This document shows, in pieces, positions 42,042 through 50,416 of a DNA stretch of 64,000 bases (positions are counted from its first letter, which is position 1; each line of letters begins with the position of its first letter). The DNA comes from Gracilimonas sp035704785 (GTDB taxonomy: Bacteria > Bacteroidota > Rhodothermia > Balneolales > Balneolaceae). The notes under the pieces are model-generated. The model had not been told where the DNA came from. It searched no databases and saw only the letters and a program-made list of their open reading frames with translations. A program made the translations under genes and the position numbers. The stretch spans positions 1 through 64,000 of the forward strand of contig NZ_DASSWP010000030.1 in assembly GCF_035704785.1 (NCBI RefSeq). Reading direction: 5' to 3'.

Positions 42042-43214
42042 TTATGCGAGTGTCTTCTTCAACTCTCGTGCAATGATCAAGCGCTGAACTTCTGAAGTTC
42101 CTTCGCCAATCGTCATAAGCTTGGAGTCTCGTAGAAAACGTTCAACATGGTATTCTTTGGTATATCCGTAACCACCATGGATTTGAATAGCATCAAGTGC
42201 AGCCCGAACAGAAAGCTCGGAAGCAAACAACTTGGCCATAGATGCTTCGGTGGTGTAAGGCTTGCCAGTGTCTTTGAGCCATGCTGCTCTAAGTACTAAT
42301 AATCTGGCTGCTTCAATTTCAGTGGCCATGTCCACCATTTTACCTTCTATGTACTGGAAATTACCTATTTCAGTACCAAACTGCTTTCTTTCCATAGAAT
42401 ACTTCAGCGATTCTTCCAATGCGCCTCTGGCTATTCCAACTGAAAGGGCTGCAATTCCAACACGACCCCCATCCAAAACTTTCATTGTATCAACAAATCC
42501 CTTTCCTTCATCGCCAAGCAGATTTTCGACAGGCACTTCCACGTTCTCAAAAACTACTTCCGTTGTGTCAGATGAGTTCATTCCAAGTTTATGCATACCA
42601 GGACCCGGATTTACTCCATCCCACTCACGCTCTACTATAAATGCAGAAATTCCTTTGGTTCCTTTGTTGGGATCGGTTTTGGCAAGTACAACATAGGTAT
42701 CTCCCACAGAACCTTGAGTGATAAATATCTTTGAGCCATTCAGAATATATTTATCTCCTTTTTTTATAGCCGTCGTTTTCATTCCCGAAGAATCACTCCC
42801 TGAGCCTGGCTCTGTCAAACACCAGGCTGCCAGTTTTTTACCAGAAGTCAATTCTGGCATGTATTTCATTTTCTGCTCGTGGTTTCCTGCCAAAGCAATA
42901 TGCCCGGTTCCAAGTGAAGTATGAGAAGCTACCGTTAGTGCCAGAGAGGCATCCCATCGGGCAATTTCTTCAAGCACCAGGCAGAAACTGACCACATCAA
43001 ATCCGCCGCCTCCGTACTGTTCATCATGGTAAATCCCAAGCATGCCCAATTCACCAAGTTGCTTAACTATTTCATGGGGAAATTCTTTGCTGTTATCTCT
43101 CTCCATAATGGTAGGTGCTACATTGCGCTCAACGAATTCCTTAACGCTGTCACGGATCATTTTTTGATCGTCTGTAAGCTCAAATGATAATTCTCGGTCT
43201 AAAACGGTATCCAT
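42042..43214 (-). CDS. Short-chain acyl-CoA dehydrogenase
   Basis: A 390-residue FAD enzyme with AAWCLTEPGSGSDSSGMK (about 130-147), IFITQGSVGD, the flavin-contacting RKQFGTEIG near 275, GGYGYTKEYHVERFLRD (about 345-361), and the catalytic glutamate E371 in TIGEGTSEVQ. This position and sequence match butyryl-/short-chain or isovaleryl-type dehydrogenases that oxidise acyl-CoA to the 2-enoyl form and feed electrons to ETF. A LacI-type palindrome lies 35-48 bases upstream of the start, suggesting substrate-linked repression. Confidence 0.9.
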   Translation of the reverse strand: MDTVLDRELSFELTDDQKMIRDSVKEFVERNVAPTIMERDNSKEFPHEIVKQLGELGMLGIYHDEQYGGGGFDVVSFCLVLEEIARWDASLALTVASHTSLGTGHIALAGNHEQKMKYMPELTSGKKLAAWCLTEPGSGSDSSGMKTTAIKKGDKYILNGSKIFITQGSVGDTYVVLAKTDPNKGTKGISAFIVEREWDGVNPGPGMHKLGMNSSDTTEVVFENVEVPVENLLGDEGKGFVDTMKVLDGGRVGIAALSVGIARGALEESLKYSMERKQFGTEIGNFQYIEGKMVDMATEIEAARLLVLRAAWLKDTGKPYTTEASMAKLFASELSVRAALDAIQIHGGYGYTKEYHVERFLRDSKLMTIGEGTSEVQRLIIARELKKTLA

Positions 43215-43248
43215 GTTCTTATAATACTATCTATTTATAATTGTTTTG

Positions 43249-43262
43249 TGGAAACGCTTCCA
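43249..43262. promoter_or_regulatory. LacI-family-type operator upstream of acyl-CoA dehydrogenase
   Basis: TGGAAACGCTTCCA fits the general LacI/GalR-family pattern TGnAAnCGnTTnCA with symmetric flanks. It lies 35-48 bases upstream of the start codon of the minus-strand acyl-CoA dehydrogenase gene. No LacI-type regulator gene is in the window, so the binding protein is unknown. Confidence 0.4.
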
Positions 43263-43397
43263 AGATAACGGTTTGTTTATCTAAAATCGTTCAGAAATGT
43301 GTAAAATTGTACTCTGCCCAAGTTTTAACCTGAGTAATGATCTGTACCGGAAAAGATAAGGCGTTCAGTGAATTAGATTTTTTTGCTTCAAAAAAGG

Positions 43398-45440
43398 TCA
43401 TTCATCCAAATTTTGCTGCCAGTACGCCTGAACAACTTTATCACCAACTAAAATTTGATCCACTACCTCCATTCCCTCAATGACCTCTCCTATTATGGTA
43501 TATCCCGTATTTAAGTGAGGTTTCCATTGATGCATTACAAAATACTGACTCCCTTCTGTATCTCTTCCTGCACTTGCTATACCTACCCTTCCTCTTTTAT
43601 ACTCTTTTTCAGAAGCTTCAGTAGGGACAACATAATCAGGTCCGCCAAAACCATCACCGGTTTCTACATCTCCACCCTGAATTACAAAATTTGGAACAAC
43701 CCGGTGAAAAGCTATTCCATCATAAGCTCCGGCAATGGTAAGGCTATCCATCCCTGAAATGGTTGCCGGTGCAGAAAGTACATCCATTGCTATTTTAATA
43801 GTGCCTTTTTGGGTTTCTAATACCCAGACCGGCCCGTATTCAAGTTCAGCAAGTCTTTGCCAGTTAGGGTTTCTGAAATCTTTGGAGATACTTTCCACCT
43901 CCGGAATCTCCCATCCTTGCTGGCGGAAAGTACTGTTTAGGGCTGTATTTCCAATTTTTGCTAATGAATCGATAAGTGGCTTAGACTGCTCTTGAAAATG
44001 ATCCCTCAATAATTGTCCAAAAGCCTGATATACTTCCACATCTTCCGGTAATTTATACGTATTAATCAGTGCCTCCAATTTAGAATAATCATTGTCATCA
44101 ACTAAGTTTGATTCCCTTAATAGTCCTGTAGTCACATAGGTGATGGATCGATCTCCCTTCTCCAAAAGCCTGAAGGCCAGTTCTTTTACTCTTTCAGAAT
44201 CTATCATAGCTCTTTGATCCTCAGTCAACTCTCCCCACCAACCGGATAAAGATTGAGCAGCAAATAAGGTCTCCATTCTATTTTCACTGGAAAAATATGG
44301 CTCTAACTCATTCAGATACGTTTCAGGATCATATTCCTCTTTATAAATGTCCAGTTTCTTCACCAGTAAATATTCATTTCCTTCAGAGAGCGAATCAGCC
44401 AGCTCCAGATAATTGGACCTTTCAGTTAGTGCGATTATGCCCGAAAGCCGAATCGAAGCCTCCTTCTCCTCATTATCGACCACGCTTGATATAATTACCT
44501 GATCAAAATCACTCGTCTGTTCGGGATGATCCTTTATTTGGCTTAGGGCTACTTCATTAACAACAGGATTTGAGTGCTCTAAAAGCTGACTATACAGACC
44601 TTCTAATTTCTCACTCCAGCTAAGTTTACCGGAATGTTGAGCAAGCTCAATTGCCAATTGAACGTTCATATTTGATACTTCATCAATAGCTAAGCGTTCG
44701 AGAAACCATTCAGCATCCGTATTAAATAAGATCCCCGCTGCATATTGCTTTATAGCAGGCTGATCGGTCCACTCATAGGTTTCCCAAAGAGTTTGCTGCA
44801 TTTCCGTGCTCTCTAATGCCCTATTATTTCTGTAATGCCCATAAAAATAAGCTCTGAATAATTCAGGCTCATCGATCACTGCAGCATAACGAAACAAAAC
44901 CTTTTGAGATGAATCGTTTACTTCATGCTCAGTCATCAATCGACTAATGGCCAGTGCAGTTTCATATTCAAAATCTGTGTCGATAAAATTTTCGAAGTTT
45001 CGTACTAAAAAATCCAATGAAGCCTGATCTCCTTGTTTACCTAATACCAAACTGATTCCATTTCGAAGTGAAGCGCGGGTATTCCAAAGATCTCGCAGCC
45101 TCGATAATTGATCCTCTGAAAGCTCCTGATTACTTAGAGCACTCCATGCAACAGGGGTATTCTGATACTGCACTTGGGTTATTAAATCATCAATATTGTC
45201 CACCGGAGTACTTATTAATCCCCGCCAAGCTTGCTCACGAACAAAAGAATTTGGGTGGTCAGTGAATGTTAAAAGAGAATCAGCATTTCTTTCAAAGATG
45301 TGCGTATATAATTCCGGATAATCTTCAGTTAGTAGCGTGGCATAAGCCGATTCCCTTTCGCAACCTAAAAACACTGTAAGCATGCTACACACCATAAAAA
45401 TAACACACATATTTTTTACACATTCACTATTGAACTTCAT
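43398..45440 (-). CDS. Lipoprotein with HEAT-like repeats and a C-terminal cyclophilin domain
   Basis: A 680-residue peptidyl-prolyl isomerase. I place the start at 45440 because AAAGGAG lies 8 bases upstream on the minus strand; a longer frame to 45503 would overlap lexA. A lipoprotein signal ends at C27 (FLGC). Residues about 30-500 are helical repeats resembling HEAT-type armadillo units (for example SFVREQAWRGLIS and NPVVNEVALSQIKDH). The cyclophilin domain occupies about 525-680: IAFHRVVPNFVIQGGD, GRVGIASAGRDTEGSQYFVM, then NTGYTIIGEVIEGM. It probably assists folding of secreted or outer-membrane proteins in the periplasm. The repeat region is an unusual partner for a cyclophilin. Confidence 0.85.
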   Translation of the reverse strand: MKFNSECVKNMCVIFMVCSMLTVFLGCERESAYATLLTEDYPELYTHIFERNADSLLTFTDHPNSFVREQAWRGLISTPVDNIDDLITQVQYQNTPVAWSALSNQELSEDQLSRLRDLWNTRASLRNGISLVLGKQGDQASLDFLVRNFENFIDTDFEYETALAISRLMTEHEVNDSSQKVLFRYAAVIDEPELFRAYFYGHYRNNRALESTEMQQTLWETYEWTDQPAIKQYAAGILFNTDAEWFLERLAIDEVSNMNVQLAIELAQHSGKLSWSEKLEGLYSQLLEHSNPVVNEVALSQIKDHPEQTSDFDQVIISSVVDNEEKEASIRLSGIIALTERSNYLELADSLSEGNEYLLVKKLDIYKEEYDPETYLNELEPYFSSENRMETLFAAQSLSGWWGELTEDQRAMIDSERVKELAFRLLEKGDRSITYVTTGLLRESNLVDDNDYSKLEALINTYKLPEDVEVYQAFGQLLRDHFQEQSKPLIDSLAKIGNTALNSTFRQQGWEIPEVESISKDFRNPNWQRLAELEYGPVWVLETQKGTIKIAMDVLSAPATISGMDSLTIAGAYDGIAFHRVVPNFVIQGGDVETGDGFGGPDYVVPTEASEKEYKRGRVGIASAGRDTEGSQYFVMHQWKPHLNTGYTIIGEVIEGMEVVDQILVGDKVVQAYWQQNLDE

Positions 45441-45490
45441 ACACAAACTCCTTTTATTACACATATATTTTACATTAAATACAGACGACC

Positions 45491-46150
45491 ATGGATAATG
45501 CACATTTAACCCGAAAGCAACACGAATTTTTCAACTTCATTGTAGATTATAAAAAAGAGTACGAAGTATGGCCAACTTACCGTGAAATTGCAGATCATTT
45601 TGGATATGCATCACCAAATAGCGTTACCCAAAATATACAGGCGTTACTCAAGAAAGGCTATTTAGTTAAACGCAATGATGAAGAATACGATCTGCCTGCG
45701 GAAAAGAAAAGTCTGTTAGGTGAATCTGAGGATCAGGAAGGAGGTATTCCTGTTCGAGGCCTAATCGCTGCCGGTTCATTGCAAGAAGCCGTTGAAGCTA
45801 ACCTTGGGAGCATCACCATGGAAACTCTGTTTCCCGACCTGGAGGACTTATTTGCTCTCAGAGTCACCGGTTTTAGCATGAAAGATGTTGGGATATACGA
45901 CGGAGATTTTGTTCTTCTCATGGATACAGATGTCAAGAATGGTGACATCGGTGCAGTCTTATATGATGGAGAAACAAGCCTGAAGAAAATCTACTGGGAT
46001 GATAATGGTTTACGGCTTGAGCCGGCAAATCCCGAATATGATGATATTTTTATTGAACCGGATGTATTTGAAGAAGTTCGAATTATTGGAAAATACATCG
46101 GACACGTTAACCGCCAAGGGTTCCAGCGAGCGGTCCCTAAAGTGGCTTAA
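45491..46150 (+). CDS. lexA: LexA SOS repressor / S24-family self-cleaving protein
   Basis: A 219-residue protein. The winged HTH lies in residues 1-65 (LTRKQHEFFNFIVDY, PTYREIADHFGYASPNSVTQ). The peptidase domain has the cleavage site A94-G95 (LIAAGSLQ), catalytic S129 (VTGFSMKD) and K165 (TSLKKIYW). LexA represses DNA-damage genes and cleaves itself when RecA is activated. It is divergent from the cyclophilin gene with only 50 bases between starts, so autoregulation could affect both. The SOS box of this phylum is not one I can recognise in the gap. Confidence 0.92.
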   Translation: MDNAHLTRKQHEFFNFIVDYKKEYEVWPTYREIADHFGYASPNSVTQNIQALLKKGYLVKRNDEEYDLPAEKKSLLGESEDQEGGIPVRGLIAAGSLQEAVEANLGSITMETLFPDLEDLFALRVTGFSMKDVGIYDGDFVLLMDTDVKNGDIGAVLYDGETSLKKIYWDDNGLRLEPANPEYDDIFIEPDVFEEVRIIGKYIGHVNRQGFQRAVPKVA

Positions 46151-46172
46151 TGCTTAAGATCAACTGCAAGAG

Positions 46173-46439
46173 TTAAGGCAACGGAGAATCATCTGGTATA
46201 TGGGTAGATAGATCTTTGTCATCTAAAATAGTCGTTTTCTTGTGAGGCACTTTTAGTCCTTCTTTAATAGTTAAAAAACGGCCATTTGCACCATCTCTGG
46301 CCTCATAAAGCTGAGAGTCTTTTATCCATGCACGTCCGCCGTCATGCTGCAGTCTTTTTGTATTTTTATATTTAAAAGCCTGTTCGTGTAAAGATGGTAA
46401 TTTTTTCATGATCTGTGATTTATTTTCTTTTCCATACAA
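46173..46439 (-). CDS. Small hypothetical basic protein
   Basis: An 88-residue soluble protein, convergent with lexA and 22 bases from it. The composition is Lys- and Asp-rich (LHEQAFKYKNTKRLQHDGGR, EARDGANGRFLTIKEGLKVP). An in-frame ATG at 46409 (MKKLPSLHEQ) gives a 78-residue form and may be the true start, since the first ten residues are unremarkable. No signal peptide, membrane helix or known domain is seen. I do not recognise the family; the ordered, compact coding pattern suggests a real gene. Confidence 0.5.
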   Translation of the reverse strand: MYGKENKSQIMKKLPSLHEQAFKYKNTKRLQHDGGRAWIKDSQLYEARDGANGRFLTIKEGLKVPHKKTTILDDKDLSTHIPDDSPLP

Positions 46440-46549
46440 TTTAAGTGAAGTTTATGAATTAATCAGTTCATATTTGCTTTGTTTTGTACCAAGTAACCCT
46501 TATCTTTTCAAGCTCTGAATCAAACGCAAAAGAAAGAAATTAAACAATT

Positions 46550-47062
46550 ATGTACGCTATAGTTGAAATCGGCGGACACCAATACAAAGTAGCAGAAAAC
46601 GACGTGCTGTTTGTTGACAAACAAAATGCCGACGGTAAAAAGCTTACATTTGATAAAGTGTTGCTGATAAAAGATGACAAAGGAAATGTAAATGTTGGGA
46701 CTCCGGTTGTAGAAGGAGCAGAAATTTCCGCCACTATTTTGGATACTGTTAAAGCTGATAAAGTATTAGTGTTCAAGAAAAAACGTCGCAAAGGATATCA
46801 AAAGCTGAATGGACACCGTCAGGTAATGTCTCAAATTCAAATCGAGAGTATTTCCGCATCCGGTGGTTCCAAAAAGAAAGCAGCTAAAAAAGACGAAGCA
46901 CCTGCGAAGAAGGCAGAAGCTAAAAAATCAGCCCCTAAAAAAGAGGAATCTGCTGATTTGAATTCAATGACTGTAGCTGAACTTAAAGAACTTGCTAAAG
47001 AAAAAGGCCTTACAGGATACTCAAGTTTGAGAAAGGCTGAACTCATTGAAGCTTTAAAATAA
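46550..47062 (+). CDS. rplU: 50S ribosomal protein L21 with SAP/Rho-N-like C-terminal extension
   Basis: A 170-residue protein. Residues 1-103 are a normal L21 (YAIVEIGGHQYKVAENDVLF, then KKKRRKGYQKLNGHRQ), which binds 23S rRNA in the large subunit. A Lys/Ala/Glu-rich linker (about 106-133) leads to a 35-residue domain, LNSMTVAELKELAKEKGLTG and onward, that resembles SAP or Rho N-terminal nucleic-acid-binding helices. Such tails occur in Bacteroidota L21. It is followed by rpmA after 25 bases, the universal L21-L27 order. Confidence 0.95.
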   Translation: MYAIVEIGGHQYKVAENDVLFVDKQNADGKKLTFDKVLLIKDDKGNVNVGTPVVEGAEISATILDTVKADKVLVFKKKRRKGYQKLNGHRQVMSQIQIESISASGGSKKKAAKKDEAPAKKAEAKKSAPKKEESADLNSMTVAELKELAKEKGLTGYSSLRKAELIEALK

Positions 47063-47087
47063 TTATCACTACTAAACTCTTACTGTT

Positions 47088-47345
47088 ATGGCACATAAGA
47101 AAGGTCAAGGTTCTACTAGAAACGGACGTGATTCCAACTCAAAACGACTTGGTGTAAAAAAATTCGGCGGAGAATTTGTTCGTGCCGGTGGTATCATTAT
47201 TCGCCAACGAGGCACTAAATTTCACCCGGGTGAAAATGTAATGCGCGGTGGAGACGATACACTTTTCGCAACATCTGATGGCACCGTAAATTTTGCTGTT
47301 CGCGCAGGTGGCCGTAAGCACGTAAATGTAGATCCTGTAAACTGA
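47088..47345 (+). CDS. rpmA: 50S ribosomal protein L27
   Basis: An 85-residue protein beginning MAHKKGQGSTRNGRDSNSKR, the standard bacterial L27 N-terminus that reaches the peptidyl-transferase centre, and continuing IIRQRGTKFHPGENVMRGGD. It follows rplU in the same transcript. A strong terminator begins 22 bases after the stop codon. Confidence 0.97.
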   Translation: MAHKKGQGSTRNGRDSNSKRLGVKKFGGEFVRAGGIIIRQRGTKFHPGENVMRGGDDTLFATSDGTVNFAVRAGGRKHVNVDPVN

Positions 47346-47366
47346 TCCTCATTTTAGAAATTTAAG

Positions 47367-47401
47367 AGCCCCTCATATAATTTATGTGAGGGGCTTTTTT
47401 T
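47367..47401 (+). terminator. Rho-independent terminator of rplU-rpmA
   Basis: Stem AGCCCCTCA (47367-47375) and TGAGGGGCT (47387-47395) followed by seven T (47395-47401). The next gene starts only 14 bases later, so its promoter must overlap or lie within this region unless read-through occurs. Confidence 0.95.
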
Positions 47402-47414
47402 GTATCTTAGATCT

Positions 47415-48068
47415 ATGCAAAATCCAAAGATTCCAGGTTTCGATATCCCGGTACATAATATTTATTGTATTGGTAGAAATTACGAACAGCATGTAAAAGA
47501 AATGGGAAGCCCCATTCCAAAGATGCCCTTGGTTTTTGTAAAACCTTTAGGCACTATTTGTTACAATGACACCACTATTTCTCTTCCCATACAAAGTAAT
47601 GATGTTCATTTTGAAGCTGAGGTCGTAGTTGCGATCTCCAAATCCGGTAAAAATATATCCCATGGTTCAGCCATGGATCATATTGCGGGATACGGCGTTG
47701 GGATCGACTTAACAGCTCGGGATATTCAGAAACTGGCCAAAAAACAGGGGCACCCATGGTCTATAGCAAAAGGATTTGATGACTTTGCACCTATAAGTGA
47801 ATTTTCCCCTGTCTCTGAAATTGAAAATCCGGATAACATGGATATTAAACTTTTCCAGAATGGATTTGTTAAACAACATGGCAATACTTCGGAAATGATC
47901 TTCCCTATCCCGAATCTTATCACTTTCCTTTCTAAGATATATACGCTCCATCCCGGAGACCTTATTTTTACAGGTACACCTGAAGGAGTTGGCCCTGTCA
48001 GCTCAGGAGATAAACTCGAAGTACTCCTGAATAATGGAGTGAAATCTTTAACTGTTAACATCGGGTGA
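47415..48068 (+). CDS. FAH-family hydrolase (acylpyruvase-like)
   Basis: A 217-residue fumarylacetoacetate hydrolase-family enzyme. CIGRNYEQHVKEMGS near the start, VFVKP (about 41-45), the metal ligands in VHFEAEVVV (E-x-E) and GIDLTARDIQ, IAKGFDDFAPIS, and FTGTPEGVGP near the end are all typical. Members cleave C-C bonds of acylpyruvates or decarboxylate oxaloacetate with Mg2+. The ATG at 47415 is used; an upstream TTG at 47400 is inside the terminator T-run and is unlikely. The M23 peptidase gene begins 3 bases after its stop codon. Confidence 0.88.
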   Translation: MQNPKIPGFDIPVHNIYCIGRNYEQHVKEMGSPIPKMPLVFVKPLGTICYNDTTISLPIQSNDVHFEAEVVVAISKSGKNISHGSAMDHIAGYGVGIDLTARDIQKLAKKQGHPWSIAKGFDDFAPISEFSPVSEIENPDNMDIKLFQNGFVKQHGNTSEMIFPIPNLITFLSKIYTLHPGDLIFTGTPEGVGPVSSGDKLEVLLNNGVKSLTVNIG

Positions 48069-48071
48069 ATC

Positions 48072-49895
48072 TTGCGGCTGTTTCTGATCCTAATAATTTT
48101 TCTTTTTTCATATGTACCAAATGTCTGGTCACAAGAATATCTCTGGCCAACTGACTCCGGACAGTATCTTAGCTCCACCTTTGGAGAAACCCGGTCTGCC
48201 CATTTTCATGCAGGATTAGATATCAAAACATGGGGGCGTGAAGGTTACCGGGTTTTCGCCTCAAGAGACGGGATCTTATATCGGTTACTGGTAACCGAAC
48301 GGGGTTACGGGAAAGCCATCTATTTAAAACATGCAGATAACACCTATACTGTATACGCACATCTTCAGCGATTCAATGATGAATTTCAGGAGATCGCAGA
48401 TTCGATCCGCCTAAAAGATTTTTCTTTTGAGATGGACGCTCAACTGGATTCTCTTGGTATTTTTATAGAACAAGGAGATATTATTGGTTTCACGGGCTCC
48501 TCAGGAATTGGACCACCACATTTGCATTTTGAAGTACGTGATTCTTTAGATAACCCAATTAATGCACTTACCACAAATTTGGCCGTGAAAGACGATCTGT
48601 CTCCCATCTTTTCATCTTTAATAGTTGAACCACTTACTGAAGATAGTCGGGTAAAAGGAAAACCTGTTTCACAATACATCCGCTCTCAAAATAATAATGG
48701 TGACTATGATTTCGGAGAAATTGATATTTCAGGAGAAGTTGGATTAGCCGTTAATGTATACGATAGAGCAAACGAAGTTCACAATGCTTACGCTGTACAT
48801 TCACTCACCCTGTTGCATGATTCGGACACTCTTTTTTATCAAGAACTCAATTCGTTTAATTTTTCTGATGACCGTGAAATGTTCTTAGATCGTATTGCTC
48901 CATTTGGTTCTGACAGAAGAGGTCATCAGCGACTTTACGGAAAAGAGGGTCATAACAATCCCTTTTATTTGATCGACAAGCCACAAGCACAGATTCTGCC
49001 GGCTGATACAGCTAAAAACTACACTATTGTTGCTTCAGATTATTTTGGAAACAGATCAACAGCAACCTTAAGAATTTCACCTTCTACAAAGGAAAACACG
49101 GCTTCACCTGTCACCTATTTACCAATTGAAAATTGGTATTGGCATGAAGATTGGGCATCACCTGATCTGATCCATACCATTGACCTCAATGAAGATCTGA
49201 AAGGATTAAAATGGACTGATTCCCAAATAATAGTACAAAAAGATGAGTCACCTGATATTCAGTTTTCCAGACTAAATCCTGAACAAGCTCAAAAGATATA
49301 CACTCCAGGTCGGAAATTATCCCTTCGGTTTAGGAAAAATGCTTTTTTTGACACTCTCACAATTGCCACTTCTTACTCTTTGATGAACGAAGAAATACAT
49401 ATTTCAATACAACCGGAAATGCTTGCTACAAAATCAGATTTTCACGTGGCCTTTTATTTGGGGGAAATGTTTCAAAAAGAAAATAAATATCGTTTATTCA
49501 GAAAAAAACGCTCAAATGGTGAGCTGTCGTATATAGAATCAGAGCTGCGTGGGAAAACAGTTCACGCCTATCCCTCTGAACTTGGAGAGTTTATAATAAT
49601 TCCTGATAACGAGGCGCCAAGTATCTCAAACTTGAAGATTTATCAAACAGAATACGGTAAATGGCTCGCCACTGTTGATGTAAAGGATGAGCTTTCAGGT
49701 ATAAATTCAGCTTCAGCCGTATTTACCATCAATGGCATGCGAGGAATTGCTGAATATGATTATGAGGAGGAACTACTTATTTATTACCATCCCGATTTTA
49801 CACCTAATAGCATAAATACGGTTCTCATAGATGTTGAAGATAAAGCCGGAAATAACGTTTCTTTTTCACAAGAGCAGACTATTACCGGCTTTTAG
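48072..49895 (+). CDS. M23-family (LytM) peptidoglycan endopeptidase, exported
   Basis: A 607-residue protein starting at TTG 48072, which gives an immediate signal peptide (1-20, ending WSQ); no ATG is suitably placed. The LytM domain is N-terminal, with the zinc ligands H46 and D50 (HFHAGLD) and H152 (HLHF), and catalytic histidines H97 (YAHL) and H150. The remaining about 430 residues are beta-rich with Ig-like stretches (DNEAPSISNLKIYQ, DVKDELSGINSA). It should cleave cross-links in the cell wall. It is coupled to the FAH-family gene by a 3-base gap, probably by chance of packing. Confidence 0.88.
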   Translation: MRLFLILIIFLFSYVPNVWSQEYLWPTDSGQYLSSTFGETRSAHFHAGLDIKTWGREGYRVFASRDGILYRLLVTERGYGKAIYLKHADNTYTVYAHLQRFNDEFQEIADSIRLKDFSFEMDAQLDSLGIFIEQGDIIGFTGSSGIGPPHLHFEVRDSLDNPINALTTNLAVKDDLSPIFSSLIVEPLTEDSRVKGKPVSQYIRSQNNNGDYDFGEIDISGEVGLAVNVYDRANEVHNAYAVHSLTLLHDSDTLFYQELNSFNFSDDREMFLDRIAPFGSDRRGHQRLYGKEGHNNPFYLIDKPQAQILPADTAKNYTIVASDYFGNRSTATLRISPSTKENTASPVTYLPIENWYWHEDWASPDLIHTIDLNEDLKGLKWTDSQIIVQKDESPDIQFSRLNPEQAQKIYTPGRKLSLRFRKNAFFDTLTIATSYSLMNEEIHISIQPEMLATKSDFHVAFYLGEMFQKENKYRLFRKKRSNGELSYIESELRGKTVHAYPSELGEFIIIPDNEAPSISNLKIYQTEYGKWLATVDVKDELSGINSASAVFTINGMRGIAEYDYEEELLIYYHPDFTPNSINTVLIDVEDKAGNNVSFSQEQTITGF

Positions 49896-49900
49896 CATAC

Positions 49901-50278
49901 CTACAAATAAGCTATACAGCTGATCTCAACAAGCACATTTTTTGGTAAAGTTTTAACAGCTACTGTTTCTCTTGCCGGAGGATCTGTTTCAAATCGTGCA
50001 CCATAGACTTCATTAACTGCCGCAAAATCTCCCATATCTGCTAAAAATATGGTGCATTTTAAAACATTGGAAAAACCAATACCCGCTTCAAGCAATACAG
50101 CCTCAAGATTTTTCATTACTTGTTCTGCCTGTTCTGCAGCCGTATTACCCACCAATTCCATCGTTTTGGGGTTTAATGGGATTTGCCCTGAACAATAAAG
50201 TGTCCCATTATAAGAGGTTGCTTGGCTGTAAGGGCCGATTGCTGCCGGAGCTTTGTCTGTTGAATGTATTTTTTTCAT
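49901..50278 (-). CDS. ridA: RidA reactive intermediate deaminase
   Basis: A 125-residue cytosolic protein covering the entire YjgF/YER057c/UK114 fold: APAAIGPYSQATSYNGTLYC, SGQIPLNP, the central QAEQVMKNLEAVLLEAG helix, and the conserved PPARETVAVKTLP with its substrate-binding arginine. RidA hydrolyses enamine/imine intermediates from PLP enzymes such as threonine dehydratase. It is convergent with the M23 gene and stands alone. Confidence 0.95.
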   Translation of the reverse strand: MKKIHSTDKAPAAIGPYSQATSYNGTLYCSGQIPLNPKTMELVGNTAAEQAEQVMKNLEAVLLEAGIGFSNVLKCTIFLADMGDFAAVNEVYGARFETDPPARETVAVKTLPKNVLVEISCIAYL

Positions 50279-50374
50279 CGAAAAATTCTATAAGTTTAGT
50301 TCAAATTATTAATCAAAAGCATGTTTGCTAATAAATTGCAGAAAGCAACACATATGATTATTTTCATCAACATA

Positions 50375-50382
50375 TAAATTTG
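50375..50382 (+). promoter_or_regulatory. Candidate Bacteroidota -7 box for the TPR lipoprotein genes
   Basis: TAAATTTG matches TAnnTTTG and lies 34 bases upstream of the ATG at 50417. No convincing -33 TTTG is found at normal spacing, so this is tentative. Confidence 0.3.
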
Positions 50383-50416
50383 TTCTGATTACAACCAAAT
50401 TCAATCTATAAACAAA

